Below, one piece after another: positions 20,085 through 33,800 of a stretch of DNA of 64,000 nucleotides. The stretch is from contig OX637339.1 of NCBI GenBank assembly GCA_951799405.1, forward strand, positions 16,306,001-16,370,000, read 5' to 3'. The stretch is from Agapetus fuscipes. Its lineage: Eukaryota > Arthropoda > Insecta > Trichoptera > Glossosomatidae. Position 1 is the first letter of the stretch. Every line of letters starts with the position of its first letter. A program made the position numbers and the translations under genes. The notes under the pieces were generated by a model. That model was given only the letters and a program-made list of their open reading frames with translations, was not told the DNA's origin and did not search any database.

Positions 20085-20505
20085 TTACCTTTACCATCGG
20101 TCAACATACAAGATATAGAGTATCAGAGCCGTTTGGTGTGTCAAAAAAGAGTGCGCCCTAGGTTATCTGTCCTCTTCAAACAAACAAAGTCTTGTTATAA
20201 TCAGTTTCCAGACAACCGTCTAATTTTGTCTCTTCTTGATGAAACATTAATATCTGACCAGCCCACCATCACCTTCAGAAGAGGACTTAAGAAAATGCTG
20301 TTTTCGAAGAGCCACGGTGCCCTTGAGATGGTCTGTGATCATTAAATGGCGCCACCGGAAATAAATCATCCATCATCATCATCATCTTATGTGTATTATT
20401 TGTTGTTGTTTACCTACTATTGTGTGTTCATGGCACTTTTGTTACCATGGGAAGAAACAGACGTACACCATCTATGTCTTTTATATTGATCAATGCTCGT
20501 AACGC
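20085..20505 (+). mobile_element. D2 element, longest copy
   Basis: Starts near ATCGGTCAACATACAAGATA and ends near CACCATCTATGTCTTTTATATTGATCAATG. The two ends are imperfect inverted repeats, as in the copy at 63299-63572. A frame inside reads ITFRRGLKKMLFSKSHGALE, like a LINE C-terminus, so a composite origin is possible. Confidence 0.45.
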
Positions 20506-20514
20506 AGTTTATTT

Positions 20515-20980
20515 TCACAACTTTTGTTAATGCGCAAATTACAAACCTATATGAATTACAGCTACTTTACTAATTTACTTTTCAAATTATACCCAGAGAT
20601 GGTCTGAGGACTGAAGACGTTTGTAATTTTATCATTAAAAAAACCTGAAAATTTACAGAGAATATAATGAGTAAAAATTACTTGTTTTTTTTCATGAAAT
20701 CTCTTTCAAATCAAAATTTCAGTAACATGATTTGTACAGAATCAAAGGCAGCACTTAGGATGTTTTTAAAACATGAAATAAATACATGGAAACACTGGAA
20801 ATAATTTTCTCATTGTTTCCCTACATTTAAACCATTTAAAAAAAAGCAATTTGGACGCCTTTGGTTCTATAAAAATCAGACAAGTTAATGGCACTATATA
20901 TTTTCATGTATCTGAAAGTAGTATAAAATAAATAAGGTTGCATTTGTTTTAACCAATTATTGATATGAAATGAGTCAAAT
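20515..20980. other. AT-rich intergenic DNA
   Basis: Nothing recognised. Confidence 0.4.
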
Positions 20981-20984
20981 AATT

Positions 20985-21200
20985 CCTATCTACGATGAGT
21001 CCAAACGATAAACTGTCGTAAAATTCTCTGTCTTGTAATCCAAAGAAAGATTGAGGCGAGAAGGACTCGAGGACAGCAAAATACATTGTGGACGAAGAAC
21101 CTAAAATAATGTTTCAACATAAGCACCAAATCTGTCTTAAGAGTGGCAGAATTCAAACTAGCTGTGATGATTGCCAATGCTTGCTAAAACTGGCACTAAA
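20985..21200 (+). pseudogene. LINE ORF2 C-terminal fragment
   Basis: TLWTKNLK-CFNISTKSVLRV and KLAVMIANA, with one stop, match the KNLRQWF...LFRAAV...IAMMIANIR tail of common insect LINE proteins. Confidence 0.5.
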
Positions 21201-21236
21201 AGAAAGAGACAGATGAAACTATTTGTAGAAGTTCAC

Positions 21237-21385
21237 CAAAATTTATTTAGCCTTACAGCAACTTAGTGTTGCTTGAGAATTGTGCTGTCCATAGAAACAA
21301 ACAAGCTTGTAGAGGCCTCTTAAGGTGTGGTTAACACTAGACAGCTCTCACAAAAAGAATCATGATAAATACCTACCAAATGAAA
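21237..21385 (+). repeat. SINE2 3' part
   Basis: TTAGCCTTACAGCAACTTAG to the CACACAAAAAC-like tail, diverged; the head is missing. Confidence 0.5.
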
Positions 21386-21763
21386 ATCATCTACATCTAC
21401 CATCTTGTAAACCATTACTTATGAGAATCAAGTCAAATAAAAAAACAAAATAATGTCCATTGATTTTATGAGTTAGTAGTCCCTAACATCACAACAGCGT
21501 TGTCTATCAACTGTCAACTACGATCCCAATAATCCGTATAGTATTCTCATATTAATTTACTAAGACAATATTTTGTCATAGCTGACTTATCGTGTATAGA
21601 ATTTATCTGACTCAAATCTCACACAATATTGTTGATTGCTGGTTGAACATTAAGAATAAATAAAGTAGTTACATACTGGATCACAGTTGTATATATATAT
21701 AATAATGGTAGGTTTACTTCTATGCAATGTTGGATAGTAACGGTAGAGTAGAGATGGCTTCCT

Positions 21764-21842
21764 TTATTGTATGGAGCAGTTGTTTTTCCTTTGAAGTTCA
21801 ACGTTTGATAGATTTCTCTCGATTTCATCGTCATCTTCGATT
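21764..21842 (-). CDS. EHBP1: EHBP1 exon 21 (aa 1042-1067, stop), CaaX end
   Basis: Acceptor TTTTTCCAG. Encodes [20 protein letters not shown] and ends NNCSIQ, TAA. The final C-S-I-Q fits a farnesyl-type CaaX box, as in known EHBP1 proteins, and would attach the bMERB end to membranes. An AATAAA overlaps the stop region. Confidence 0.88.
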
Positions 21843-24800
21843 CTGGAAAAATAAAAAAAAGACACATTTAAGAGATGAATCCTACACAAGATTGTTAGTG
21901 ATTTACAAAAAGAGAATTGAAAGACTGAATACTGGAAGATGATTTGTTTTCTAGGCAAGAAAGTCATATCACATCCGATTGATTTTATATATTAAATATT
22001 CAGAGGCTACATGTTGTATCAGTCTTACGCCTGCTCGTGCTCGTGCATGTGGTGCACCAGCTGGTCGCGCGCGTCCACCACCTGCAGCAGCTCCCCCAGC
22101 AGGCGCGCCTCCCTGCCCCTCTCCCGCTCGCTCTTCCTCCACTCCTCCACGCCGTGCAGGGCGCGCAGCTCCCCCTCCACGCGGGCGTGCCGGCGCTCCA
22201 GCTCACTCTCCTGCTCCCTGCACACCACAAGCACACAACATCTTTACTATGCCTTGAATAATGATGATAATAACTCCTAAGCATTAGGAAGAAAGGCAAA
22301 AACTTTTGGGTGTCTTTAAAGGAGCACTGAAGAGGCATCTTATCCGTGAATTGAGAGGGCCTTTGAGGTGTGACACACACAAAAACGGTGCTCTTTAATT
22401 ATGTTTACCTTCTAAATAAATTATTCTTGTGTTGTATATAAGAACTGTTTTGTAACTACTTCAAGCTGCTGGGAGCAGCACGCGCAGCAATCAGCACCCT
22501 TGACATTAAATAACAAAGGAAACAGCTTGAGCATGCTTTAAGCAACAGCACCAGCTAAACAACGGAAAGTAAGCATAAGCAATTGTATAATATATAAAAG
22601 ACTTAGGTAACCGCAAAACATCATGCCTGGGCAGTATTTTGTAATGGTTTGGCATCTCTAGGAAGGAACAGTTCAGAGTTTCCCCTCAAGGTCACAAATA
22701 GTATGTACAAGAGGAATTAAAAAGAAACAAAAAGAGTAGATGTCAATGGAAATAATGATGACAAGTTCACTTACAGGATATTCAGCTGCATCTGTCTCCG
22801 CAAGAGAGCATTCTTCTTGTTGACTAGAGTGAACCACTTTGCCATCAACGCATTCTCCTCCTGAAATGTAAAATATGACTTGATGAATGTGTTACACTTG
22901 TTGCCGCTACACAACTAAGCTACACATTTAGTGTAACTTTTTGCCGCATTCTCCCCAAAGGGTTTGCATGCGGCGAGTGGAATCCATTTACAATAAGAGG
23001 ACAGGTCTTACGCCAACCACTTCAGTTGAAGTGGGGGTTTCCTAGCTCCCGAGGGGGCTGCTACTCATTTCTTGTGAAGGCTGAGTAAACCTAGCAGCTA
23101 TTTTGGAATTGAAATAAATACCGAAACGGGAAATCATTCGAGCCCGAGCTCTCGGCTTGGAATGCAAGCACTCTTCCAACTAAGCTATCGATCGGACGAA
23201 CCGATGCTTGAAATAAATTAAATTCCATCTATGTTTTGAAGTTTTTGTTGTGAATTATATTCAGTGTACTGTAAATTAGTCTTCACTATCTCAAACTCTT
23301 CTTTCAGAACTCTTTCTTGCTAGTTAGAAGAGTTAACTAAACTTCCATCTCACTCAGGATGTAGTTGCCCATCTCATTGCCTGATTATTACACTATACTA
23401 ATATACTCACAGCTTCTGACTGCCCACTCTCCATGACGGCCCTGAGTTCCTTCTCTAGACTAGCGGCTTGTTCATCCACCGCCGTCTGTTCCCTCTCTAA
23501 CGCCTCCATCTCACTCAGGATGTAGTTGCTCATCTCGTTGCCAAACTGGAACCAAGAAATGAAAAAAACAATTAAAATTAATGAAACATTTCTTCATTAT
23601 CAATAATTGTAGGTTTCCTTATAATTCAGCAGAGTTTAAGAATGTATACTTTGACATGTATCGTAAAAATGCAATACTTGTGTTTCAAATTTGATGCAGA
23701 TTGCATTTATTTTCACAGGCAAGAGGGGCGGGCTTATACCAACCACTTCACTTGTAATGGGGGTTTTCCTGCCTCCGAGGAGGCAAGTTTTCATTTCTTG
23801 TGATGGCTGAGTAAGCTTTGCCTGTATTTTTTATTTGAAATAAACACCAAAACAGGAAAAAATTCTAGCACATGTGGTGGGGATCGAACTTAAGCTATCT
23901 GGCATTGAACGCAAGCGCTCTACCAAATAAACTATCAACCGGACAACGTTGGAACCGGACTGCGATGTCGCATATCCAAACAACTGTATTGTAATATCCT
24001 GTCGGAGTTTGCAGTTTGTAGTGAAGGAAGATGCTGAAAGAATCTACATACAAGTGTGTACCTACTTCAGATATGGTTTAAGCATTTTGAAACTTTATAA
24101 GTAATGTTTAACTCACCCCTCTAGAAATAAATCCCTCGTTGTCGGGGCTGATCCTCTCCATGAGATTAGAGAATGAGTGCAGGGGGGAACTGGACTTCCC
24201 CACTCCAGAGTCAAACCTTCTTTTTGATGGAGTCTCGTTGCCATTATTTTCTGGAGATTCTGAAATCATACCATGTCATTAATTTGACTGTGTCAGATGC
24301 AGCAAGCCACTAGCAATGCAGGCTCTGCAAGGCTGAGCTTGCCCCTCAGGGCAACCTCAACCAACTTTGGTGATCGTGCTTTCTCAGTTTCGGGCCCAAT
24401 GGCTTGGAACGAGTTGCCGGTTGACGTGAAGAAAGAACAGGACAGGGCAAGCTCCAAGAGGAAGCTGAAGACACACCTATTTGAAAGGTCATACCCGGAA
24501 AAAAGGGCCCGTGAGACTAAATTTTAGTGTGGCGTTTTTGGCGTTTTTTAAAAAAGAAATCAACCAAATATATTTATACTTTCTCTGTTTCAATCTTAGG
24601 ATTGGTTTGCAGCAATGTTCATCCATCTTTTTTGGCATATCTCCCAATCCAGGACAATCCTTTTGAGCTCCTCGCAGGAGGATCAGCACATATCCGCTAA
24701 TATATTCTGTAAGCACTCTTCTCGTGGTCTTCCTCGGGCATTTGTCCCCTTGATCATCCCCTCAATTAGGTATGCAAGAGACCTTCCTGGCATACTGTTT

Positions 24801-27800
24801 GTCCTATCTATCTTTCACACCTTTGGGACAGGACTTCTCCTCCAAATCTTTGGAGAGCCTCTTCATTCGTAATGTGGTCCCTTCAGGAAATACTAAGAAA
24901 TCTTCTGTAGGACTACGTCTCAAAAACCTGTTTTCTCTTACTGAAAGGCACCAAGTCTCCTAGCCGCACATCAAAATACTTCAATTATAATTGGAGAATT
25001 GGAGTTATTATCGATAACTTATATGTATGGAATCATAAAGAGAAAGAGTACAGAATGAGGTCCGTCACATGAATTGACATAGACAAAATTGAGACGTAAA
25101 TCGCTGGGTTACTAGGTAAAAGGCCAACAATTATTTTGTTATAGGTGGCTGAGGAACGCAATCCCATATAAGTGTAGCGTTTGCGCACTGAGAAAAATGC
25201 TCTAAATTCATATTTATGGTATTCTGTTAATTAAATATTTGGTATCTCACCGTCCCTGTTGAGTATATTATTTTCCGAGTCTGAATTTCTACTTTCCGAG
25301 TGCAGACTCCTGATGGGACTGCTCTCCATCGACCCTGCAACAAATTAAGTTGAGTCAATTATTTTAATAATCAAAGTTAACATTTTTTGTTGCACTCAGA
25401 TTTGTCAATGGTATGGTTGATTGGTCAGGAGCGATAGTTCTGCCGTGTGTTTAGAATTATTGTCTTACAATATAATGGGCCTGAAACTGTTTTAACGCAA
25501 ATAGATGCTACATCTGTTTCAACTTACTTCAACACAAATCATCCTTAGTTAGAAAGAGAACAAAGATTCACCCAGTGTGACTTTTCTGTAAACAGAGACA
25601 TGTGGGAGAAGCTAGAAAATTTCTCGACTATGTTGGTATTTCATCTCTACACGGATATTTCTGTTGGGTAAATTTGTAAATTTTTAAAGAAAAAAGGCAT
25701 TATTTCTTTCTTTTATTTCATTAAAAAGGTATTATTTTATGAAATAAGGCATAATTGGGTGTCAAAGAAAGAAAAGACAGAGAAAGCAAGAAGACATACA
25801 GGGCTCTTATTGGAAATTTTAGTCGTCGGTTGAGCCCACGCTTTGACAAACTAAAGATGCCTGGGCTGAAAGTCTCATCACCACGGTCATTCTTACCTAC
25901 CGAATTTTGGTAATATTTGTATGAAGACTAATCAGCTGTTTACTTGCGGCCATCTTGGATTGACAGGTCTTCATACAAATGCATCATTAATTTGTCAAAG
26001 CGTGGGCTCAACGGGAGACTAAAATGTCTAAAAATAGCATCAATAAGATTTTGAGGACACCATTTTGTTTGACAGTTAAGATGAAAGCTGGCAGCTGTGT
26101 TCCACAATCGGCTTCAATGGTGTAAGCTAGTTTCGGTTATAATATATTATGAGTAAAGGGTTTGTAATAAAACAGCTCAGTTCAAAAGATAAATAAAAAG
26201 TTAAACCTTGGTTCATCTGTTGCTCAGCCAGAGCCTGGGCTGTGGTCAGGACCTCTACCGTGCCACTTCGCATGCCCGGCGAAGTCGGACTGAAAAATAA
26301 ATAAATTGCATTATTACCTAGACATTTCAATTAAAAAAATCAAGAAAATAAGGAAATTAATAAAAGAAGAAGCAAATATTTTCGGGTGATAAAATGGTGG
26401 TTGATCTGCAATGTTGGCGGTACAAGATTTGAAATTTTAGATGTCTGTCATCCAGTTCATTTCTCTACAGGATCCTGTTGTTTCTTGACTTACAGAATAA
26501 TAAGGCTGACCACCATGCTGTAAAAACTTTGTTCAGTTTTGCCAATGCCAACCAGTTTCAGTAAATGAGTACCAATCCCTCCCCTCGGGAGCTGGGAAAC
26601 ACCCACTTCAACTGAAGTGGTTGGCGTAAGGCCAGCCCCCTTACCTGTAAAAATAAATAGGTTCCACTCGCACACATGCGCCCCCTCCGGGAAGATATGG
26701 GCATGAAGTTACACTATATGTCTTGCTTAGTCACGTTTACACATGCAGCATGACGTGTAAGTGCGAGCTTTAAAATGTCAATACATCTTTGTAACTTAGA
26801 TTATAGATAAAGATTCAAGTCCTCCAATGTTCACCATAACTATATTCTTATCGAAGCCGTTTCTACAAAAAAATCTTGTTTGTTAAAAGTGAAGTATTAA
26901 TATTCACCTGGTGATGCCTGCCCTTGCTTCCGCAATCAGCTTCCTCGCCCTCTCCCTCAACTGCGCCTGTCTCGCCTCCTCCGACATCTGGAATCAACAA
27001 TAGAAGGTTTCAGGGAAAGGCGGCATGAGTTGCAGGGCTTTTTTTTTTTTATAATAAAATAGATTTGTGAAGAGGAATGCCATTCACCAACCTATTCTGC
27101 CTGGCCAGAAACAGGTATTAATATCCTCAATGAATAATTCAATATTGTTTATTTTAATGAATTATTAATTAATAATTACCCAATGAGATCTGTTGAACCA
27201 GGGTCAAAGTTATGGTCAAATGACCCAGGCGGGGATCGAACCAACGTTATTCCATTCCAAAAACGCTAGAACGATCAGCCCACTTGGCCCCTTCGGCCAT
27301 AGCACCGACTAACACCAGCTTACGTTCATTCTTTCAGAATCATTTAAATCCTTCCACTTATGCTGAATTATATAAAAAAAAAGAATATGCTAGAGAGATG
27401 TTTCCGGGATCTGTTGCCGTGGTCTGTGAAAGCCAGAATTTCCGGACGTTTTGCCCATCGTAGACATGGGCAAAACATCCTGAAGCTCCAGTTCCCACAG
27501 ACAACGGCAACAGATCCCGGAAAACAACTCTCCAGCATCATCAGCCGACCGTGTAAGCCTAAAGCTTTTAACATTGTGAAAAGCTAAAAAAATAATAAAA
27601 ACCTAATTAAAAAAAAAAAATGAAAGCATGCATGGGCTATGAAATAAAATATCTAACATGCCATGTGCAATTCTAAAGCATAATATTTTTACAGTGTTGC
27701 GAAATGAATCTTAAAATTATTTTTTACGAAGTACCAATATTGTTGCATACAAATTTTCACCAAACCTTTTGAGGGCTGCCGTTTAGCTGCCGCCTGGCTT

Positions 27801-30800
27801 GCGGTTTTCCATTTGTGGGCGGAGCCTGCTGCTCCGATTCGTCGCCGCCCTCTGGACTATCCCTGTCTCTCTCCCTCGCCTCTCGCCTCGTGGCCTCGAG
27901 CAGCTGTCTCGCTCGCTCCTTCAGCTCGTCGTGCCGCGACAGCAGTTGCTGATTGGTTGGGTTAGTTTCAAAATTCAAAAAAACGAAAAAAACAAACAAA
28001 AAATGGAACACCTTTTCACACGCAACTAAGCTGAATAACTTTTTCTTGAAACTGACCTTACACCAGCCACTAAGCTTAAGTTGGGGTTTCTTTGCCTCAG
28101 AAAAGGTTGATATTTCTAGTTAAGACTGTATTATAATAAAGAAGAAATGCAGTTCGTTGGTAACAGCATCAATCGAAAAAGGCTAAATAATTTTTGGCTT
28201 TTTTCCATTCCCCATAAAAGTTTATAATACAAGAAAAATGTTGCAATGATTGTACAATGATTTCAGTTATGAGGAAACACCCAAAAACAATAACTCAAGC
28301 CTCAGTGGGAATCGAACCCAAGCTTTTTGGTATTGAAAGCAGCAATTTTTCTACCACCTGAGTTATTGACAGGGCATTTCTCATATTAATCTGAATATTT
28401 TCTATGCAAAAAGCAACTAAACTACACATGTAGCGCAACTTCTGTAACGTTATCCCCGAAGAAATTTTGATACAATGTGAACAAAGAAATTCTGTAACTT
28501 TTGCTGCCTTACCCTGAAACGCAGGGATCACATTGCTGGAGTGATGTTTTCCGGGATCTGTTGCCGTGGTCTGTGGGAGCTGGAGCTTCCGGACGTTTCG
28601 CTCATTTCTACGATGGGCTTCTTCAGCGTGAAGTATGATGATGATCTTGATGAGAACTGTGATGCAAGTGTGTTCTCATCAACAGTTCTCATCAAGATCA
28701 TCATCATAATCATACTTCACGCTGAAGAAGCCCACCGTAGAAATGGGCGAAACGTCCGGAAGCTCCAGCTCCCACAGACCACGGCAACAGATCCCGGAAA
28801 ACATCACTCCAGCATCATCAGCCAGCCGTGTAAGCCTAAAACTCTTATTCAGGGGTCACATTGTTTTTTTTTGCAGTATAACATGGTCAGCGTCATACTT
28901 TTTAGCTGAGGTTTTTTTTAATTCAAGTATTCCATTTTTATTGTTATTCAAAAAGTAACCCAAAAAAACAAACAAAGGATGGATCAAAAGAAATAAAATC
29001 AAGCAAAAACACATGATATGATGACAATTTACATTGATGAATAACTACTTAATGCTTTATAGAAAGATGAGATAAATATGAAGTATTATATATAGATCAG
29101 TGTTTTTTAATCTTTTTGATTTAACAACCTCAAAATTCTGCACTGCGCCCCCCGTGACATATTTCACTGTTTTATTGATTCTGTTCACTGAAAACTGCAC
29201 CAAACCCCCCCCCCCTTCTCCTTTGTTTACGGCACGTTTTGGATGAAAAGGAAATAAAAATATACTGAGCTGGCAAGGGAAGTTCTAAAATGATAGTGCC
29301 ATTTCACCCCTTCACAGTTGTGTGAACCGAGACTCTCTGCAATGGTGGACATTAAAACAAGAAATAGACTTCAATTAGAAACTGATTTCATTATGAATAT
29401 TTCAAAAATAGCAAAACAATTTGCTCTTTTTTTTTTAATAAACAAGCCCACCCTTCTCACTAAAATTGTGTTTGTATTGTAGTGTAGAAACTTGCCCTAA
29501 GAACCCCTCAAGTTAGGCTTACCCCTAGGCGGGTCGCGATCCACAGATTTAAAAACACTGATCTAGATTTTCGACAGTAACTGTGTGAAAGTTTATTTTT
29601 ACAAATTATACAATAAAAAAAAATAACTGCACTATATATCATACAAAAGTTGATAGATGAATGAAGCTATTTGATCTGTAGCTAAATCTAGAATAATCTA
29701 AAGGATGAAGGACGAGCATTTATCTTCAGTGACAAAAATGTATCGAAGTTGCGTAAATTTAGTACAGAAAATCTTAGCACTTTATCTCTAAAGGGGTAGC
29801 AGAACAAAAGTAGCTAAGCTACGCGTACAGTGCAACTCTTTACTGCACCGTTATCCCTGAATGTGGAGAGTGAAATATGTATTTGTCTTCACAGGTACAG
29901 ACACTGGCCTTCTACGTCAACTACTTCACTTTGGTTTGGCAGTTTCCTGACTTCCGAGAGGGCAGGTTTTCATTTCCCATGTGAAAGCTGAGTAAACCTT
30001 GCCGGTAAAACAGAGACCTGCACAGGATTATAAGCGTTGGTAGGCAATGATAGAATTTTACTGATTTTTGGATGATCAGACATTAATTTTTGTAAAAAAT
30101 TATGCTAGTTCAATACAGCTGTGCAGTTTCAAGGTCTTTTGAAGTTGAAAATCATTAAAATTCAAGTTAAAACTCAAATGCAGGATCTTTGTTTTGTAAT
30201 TAATTAAGTCCGGCAAAAACTACTTGCCTGTATTGAGATTTCGCCGCTGCATTATGATGACTTTGGGTTAGAAATAAACACCAAAACGGGAAATTATTTC
30301 TTGGCATCCTTCGTCGAGATCAAACCCTAACTCTCTGGCTTTAAACGGAAGCCCTATTCCAACTGAGGTATCGAATATCACAAAATTAATGTTTCCAGAT
30401 GATTGTCCCTCATTCTGCGTTCATTATTTATAATCTCTCTAAACATAGGTATGATGAATTGTAAACATTTCTTCACACTGGAAACACAAAACACAACTAA
30501 TATCTAAAACTATATGTGAAAATGAATAACAAAAACTCAAAATTAAAATCCAAAACAAGTTATTTGTACGTTATGGGGTGACCATGGTATTCACCTGCGT
30601 TGGTTTAGGCAGAGAGTCCAACGGAGACTGAGGCAGGCTGTCTCTGTCTTTGCTGGTTGCGTTGTCACCCTTGTCTGTGGTATCTACCACCTTCTTCTCT
30701 TTGGTTTCTGTCGATGTGGTTTGCGTGGATTTTGCTACAAAAATAGAAAAAAATTATAAGCAAGGAAAGACGAGTTTGTCATGGTTAACGCGTTATGGAC

Positions 30801-33800
30801 TCGCAATTCGAAGGCAATACATAAATCACAAAAAAAAAATGCATTTTCAAATATGCTCTTCACTAGGTTGAAAACTCTAAATCACATGGACTGTTGAAAA
30901 TTAATATTTTATTTATTATCTATATAAGTTGCACAAATATACTCAAATTAAATATTCACTCCCCATGTTGCATAAGGTTGCTGCTCCCCTACCTAAAAAA
31001 AATACAACTAAACTACACATAAAGTGAAACTTCCTGCCATGTTGTCCTCGAAAGGGTCGCATGTGGCAAGTGGAATCTATTTATTTTTACATCTAAAAGA
31101 GCTTGTCTAAGTACAAGCCATGTAGAAGTCAGTCATATGTTACTGACGAAACGTAGAAGCCTTCAAAAAAGAATAAAGCAGCCTACAAAAGAATTATTGG
31201 ACCATGGTCTACAAGCTCGGAAAGATGGATTCTACATCCTTATCATCATCATCTGAAGCCGGCCATGAAAGCCTAAAAACACTTATATTCAACCAAGTCT
31301 TCCTCATTTTAAGAAAGGGTATCAACATACACCCTACAACTCTTGCCGTCCTTCCCTGAAACAGGGGTGACATTGACAAAGTGAACCATTTTTACAGCAT
31401 GGGTGGTCAGCCGCATACCAACCTATAAGTCAAGGAAACTCATTTTTATGAAGGCTGAGTAAGACTTGCCAGAATTAATGTTGGGTTTCAAATAAACAAC
31501 GAAATGGGAAATCTAATTATTTCTGACACCCTTGGTGGAAATCTACACCCAGAATTGGCATGGAATGCAAGCATTCACAAACTGGGCTATCGACAGGACT
31601 ACCTAACTAATCTGTGGAAATAAATTTATTCCACATGCCAAAATGGTGTAGGAAAACACCGGTCCATAGTTCGAATTCTGACGGAGAACAAAAACTATAC
31701 CATTAATATTTTCAAATGTGCTTTTCGCTTGCTGAAAAAATCATATACCTTTACCAAAGACCGGTCACTAAAAGTCCATCAAGCCTTACAGCAACTGGGT
31801 CTTGCTTGAGAATTGGCGCAAAAGTTTCTAAACTACAATCACGCTACAGAAATACAGCAACGATCAAGTTCGCAGAGGGCTCTTGAGGTGTGATACACAC
31901 AAAAACAGCGCTCACCTAGTTAATCATCCTAATATTAATTAATATTAAACATAGAGTTGTTACCTTCGTCCACCTGCACCGTCAGTTCCTCGTCTTCCTC
32001 ATCGGAGGCGAAGGGATCCGTGAGCTGCTTCCTGGTCATGAGCTTGACGGGCCAGGCCTCCCTCACCGACACTCCCAGCTGCACCGGGGGACTCAGCACA
32101 GGCTTCTGCAGCTGTGGGGCCTCCGATACCTTCACAGGGTCTCTCTTCACCTGACAAGGAAACAAAACACCGAATATATTATAAAAACGGAACTAAAATC
32201 AATCGCCACTTCCTTGTAGCGCCTCACAACAGAAGTAACAATTCTTGTAATTTTAGGCCAGATTTCTGAAAATTGCCATGACAGTCAATGTTTTAAATTC
32301 TAGGTGATCATCAACTTATATATAACTAAAACACATTTCAAGAAGAAAGCAATCCTCACCTCATTCACGGCAGTAGCTACCCTACTCCCCGGCTCGCTCC
32401 CCTCCCTGCTGAACTGCGACTTGAAGTTGGCTAGTTTCTCCTTGGTGGGGGACAGCACCTTGCCCAGGATGCTCTTGGAGGCCAGCAGCATGCCCCTCAC
32501 GTCCCTGCCCACCTGCGGCCCGGGGGAGCTCCTGTCCTGGCCACTGGGCTGCTTGTCGGGGGAGCTGGCTGACAGGCGACCACCGCTCCGTGATGTGGGG
32601 CGCTCTTGGGAATTCTGCGAGTCAAAGGAGTCTTGCGAACTGCAAAATAAAAATAAAAAACTTTATCACAAACAGAATCAATTTATAAACATATCCTATA
32701 AGCTGTGGACCTCCTGCAGATGCTGGCTTTGCCGCCAGCAACACGTCAAGAATAATGTTAGTTCTCCCATAACAGTACATTTAATATCTACTAGGGGCGT
32801 TGCCCCTGGCTGCTACGCAGCCCAACCCCTTAACATTTGTTTTATGTTTATATTGCACATAGTTTCCTCGTGTTAAACTTCGTAGTATAAAAAACATGTT
32901 AAATAAAAACACGCAGTTTTTGTAAAAGAACATTTACTTAGATTTGATAGGCTTTGATAAAATAAATTTATGAAAATCCGCCATTACAAAAAAATACTGT
33001 GAATATCCCGCACTGTAAACGGTTATACCTTAATATAATAAATACATCGATAGTGTATGCAAATATTAAAATTTTTGACCTATAGGTAGGGACTGGAAAA
33101 TAGTGGTGTTATTTTTTAGGAAATTCGCGTTATTTTTTTGTGAAATTCGCGTTATTTTTTATCAAAAACAGGGAAATTCGCGTTATTTTTCATGATAAAC
33201 GGGGAGATTCGGTGTATTTTTTAGGGTTGATTAGATCAAAATAAAGGTTTATATAATTGCAAAACAAAATATATTACTAATATTTACAATTTATTATGTA
33301 AACAACAATATGTACCTTCAAAAATAATGAATAAACAAAATACGAGTATCTGCAACCGAAGATGGTGGAAGTACCCACCGAAAACGTTTTTGCAATAAAA
33401 AATACTCAAGTGGTACCTACAAAACAATGTTTTTTAATTTTAGTTTCTTAAAAAAAAAAAAAAATTTTTTAAATAATCTTTTTTTACAAAAAACTGTTGA
33501 TTGAAAAAAGTATTAATATTTCAATGACACTCCGAATACCCTGCAAATATCCTTTTAAAATATTCATATAAAAAGCTTCAAGTTGTGCTTTTGGCTAATC
33601 CAGGAAAAGCTTCACTCCTTGAAGTATTTTCCTTCATTGATGTCACGATTCAAGTCTGCTTGGATGATCCAGGACAGTTCTGCTTATCATTATTTTTTTT
33701 AAATAAAATGGATTTGTGAATAGGAATGCAATTCACCAACCTACTCTGCCTGGCCAGATACAGGTATTAATATAATTAATTAATAATTTATTATTGTTTA

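Noticed and set aside
21979..22380. Several GC-rich open frames opposite EHBP1 exon 20
   Set aside because: They are the antisense of a conserved coiled-coil exon; the minus-strand frame has the protein homology and splice sites.
32304..32876. 190-codon + strand frame
   Set aside because: Antisense to EHBP1 exon 10 and its intron; no motif.
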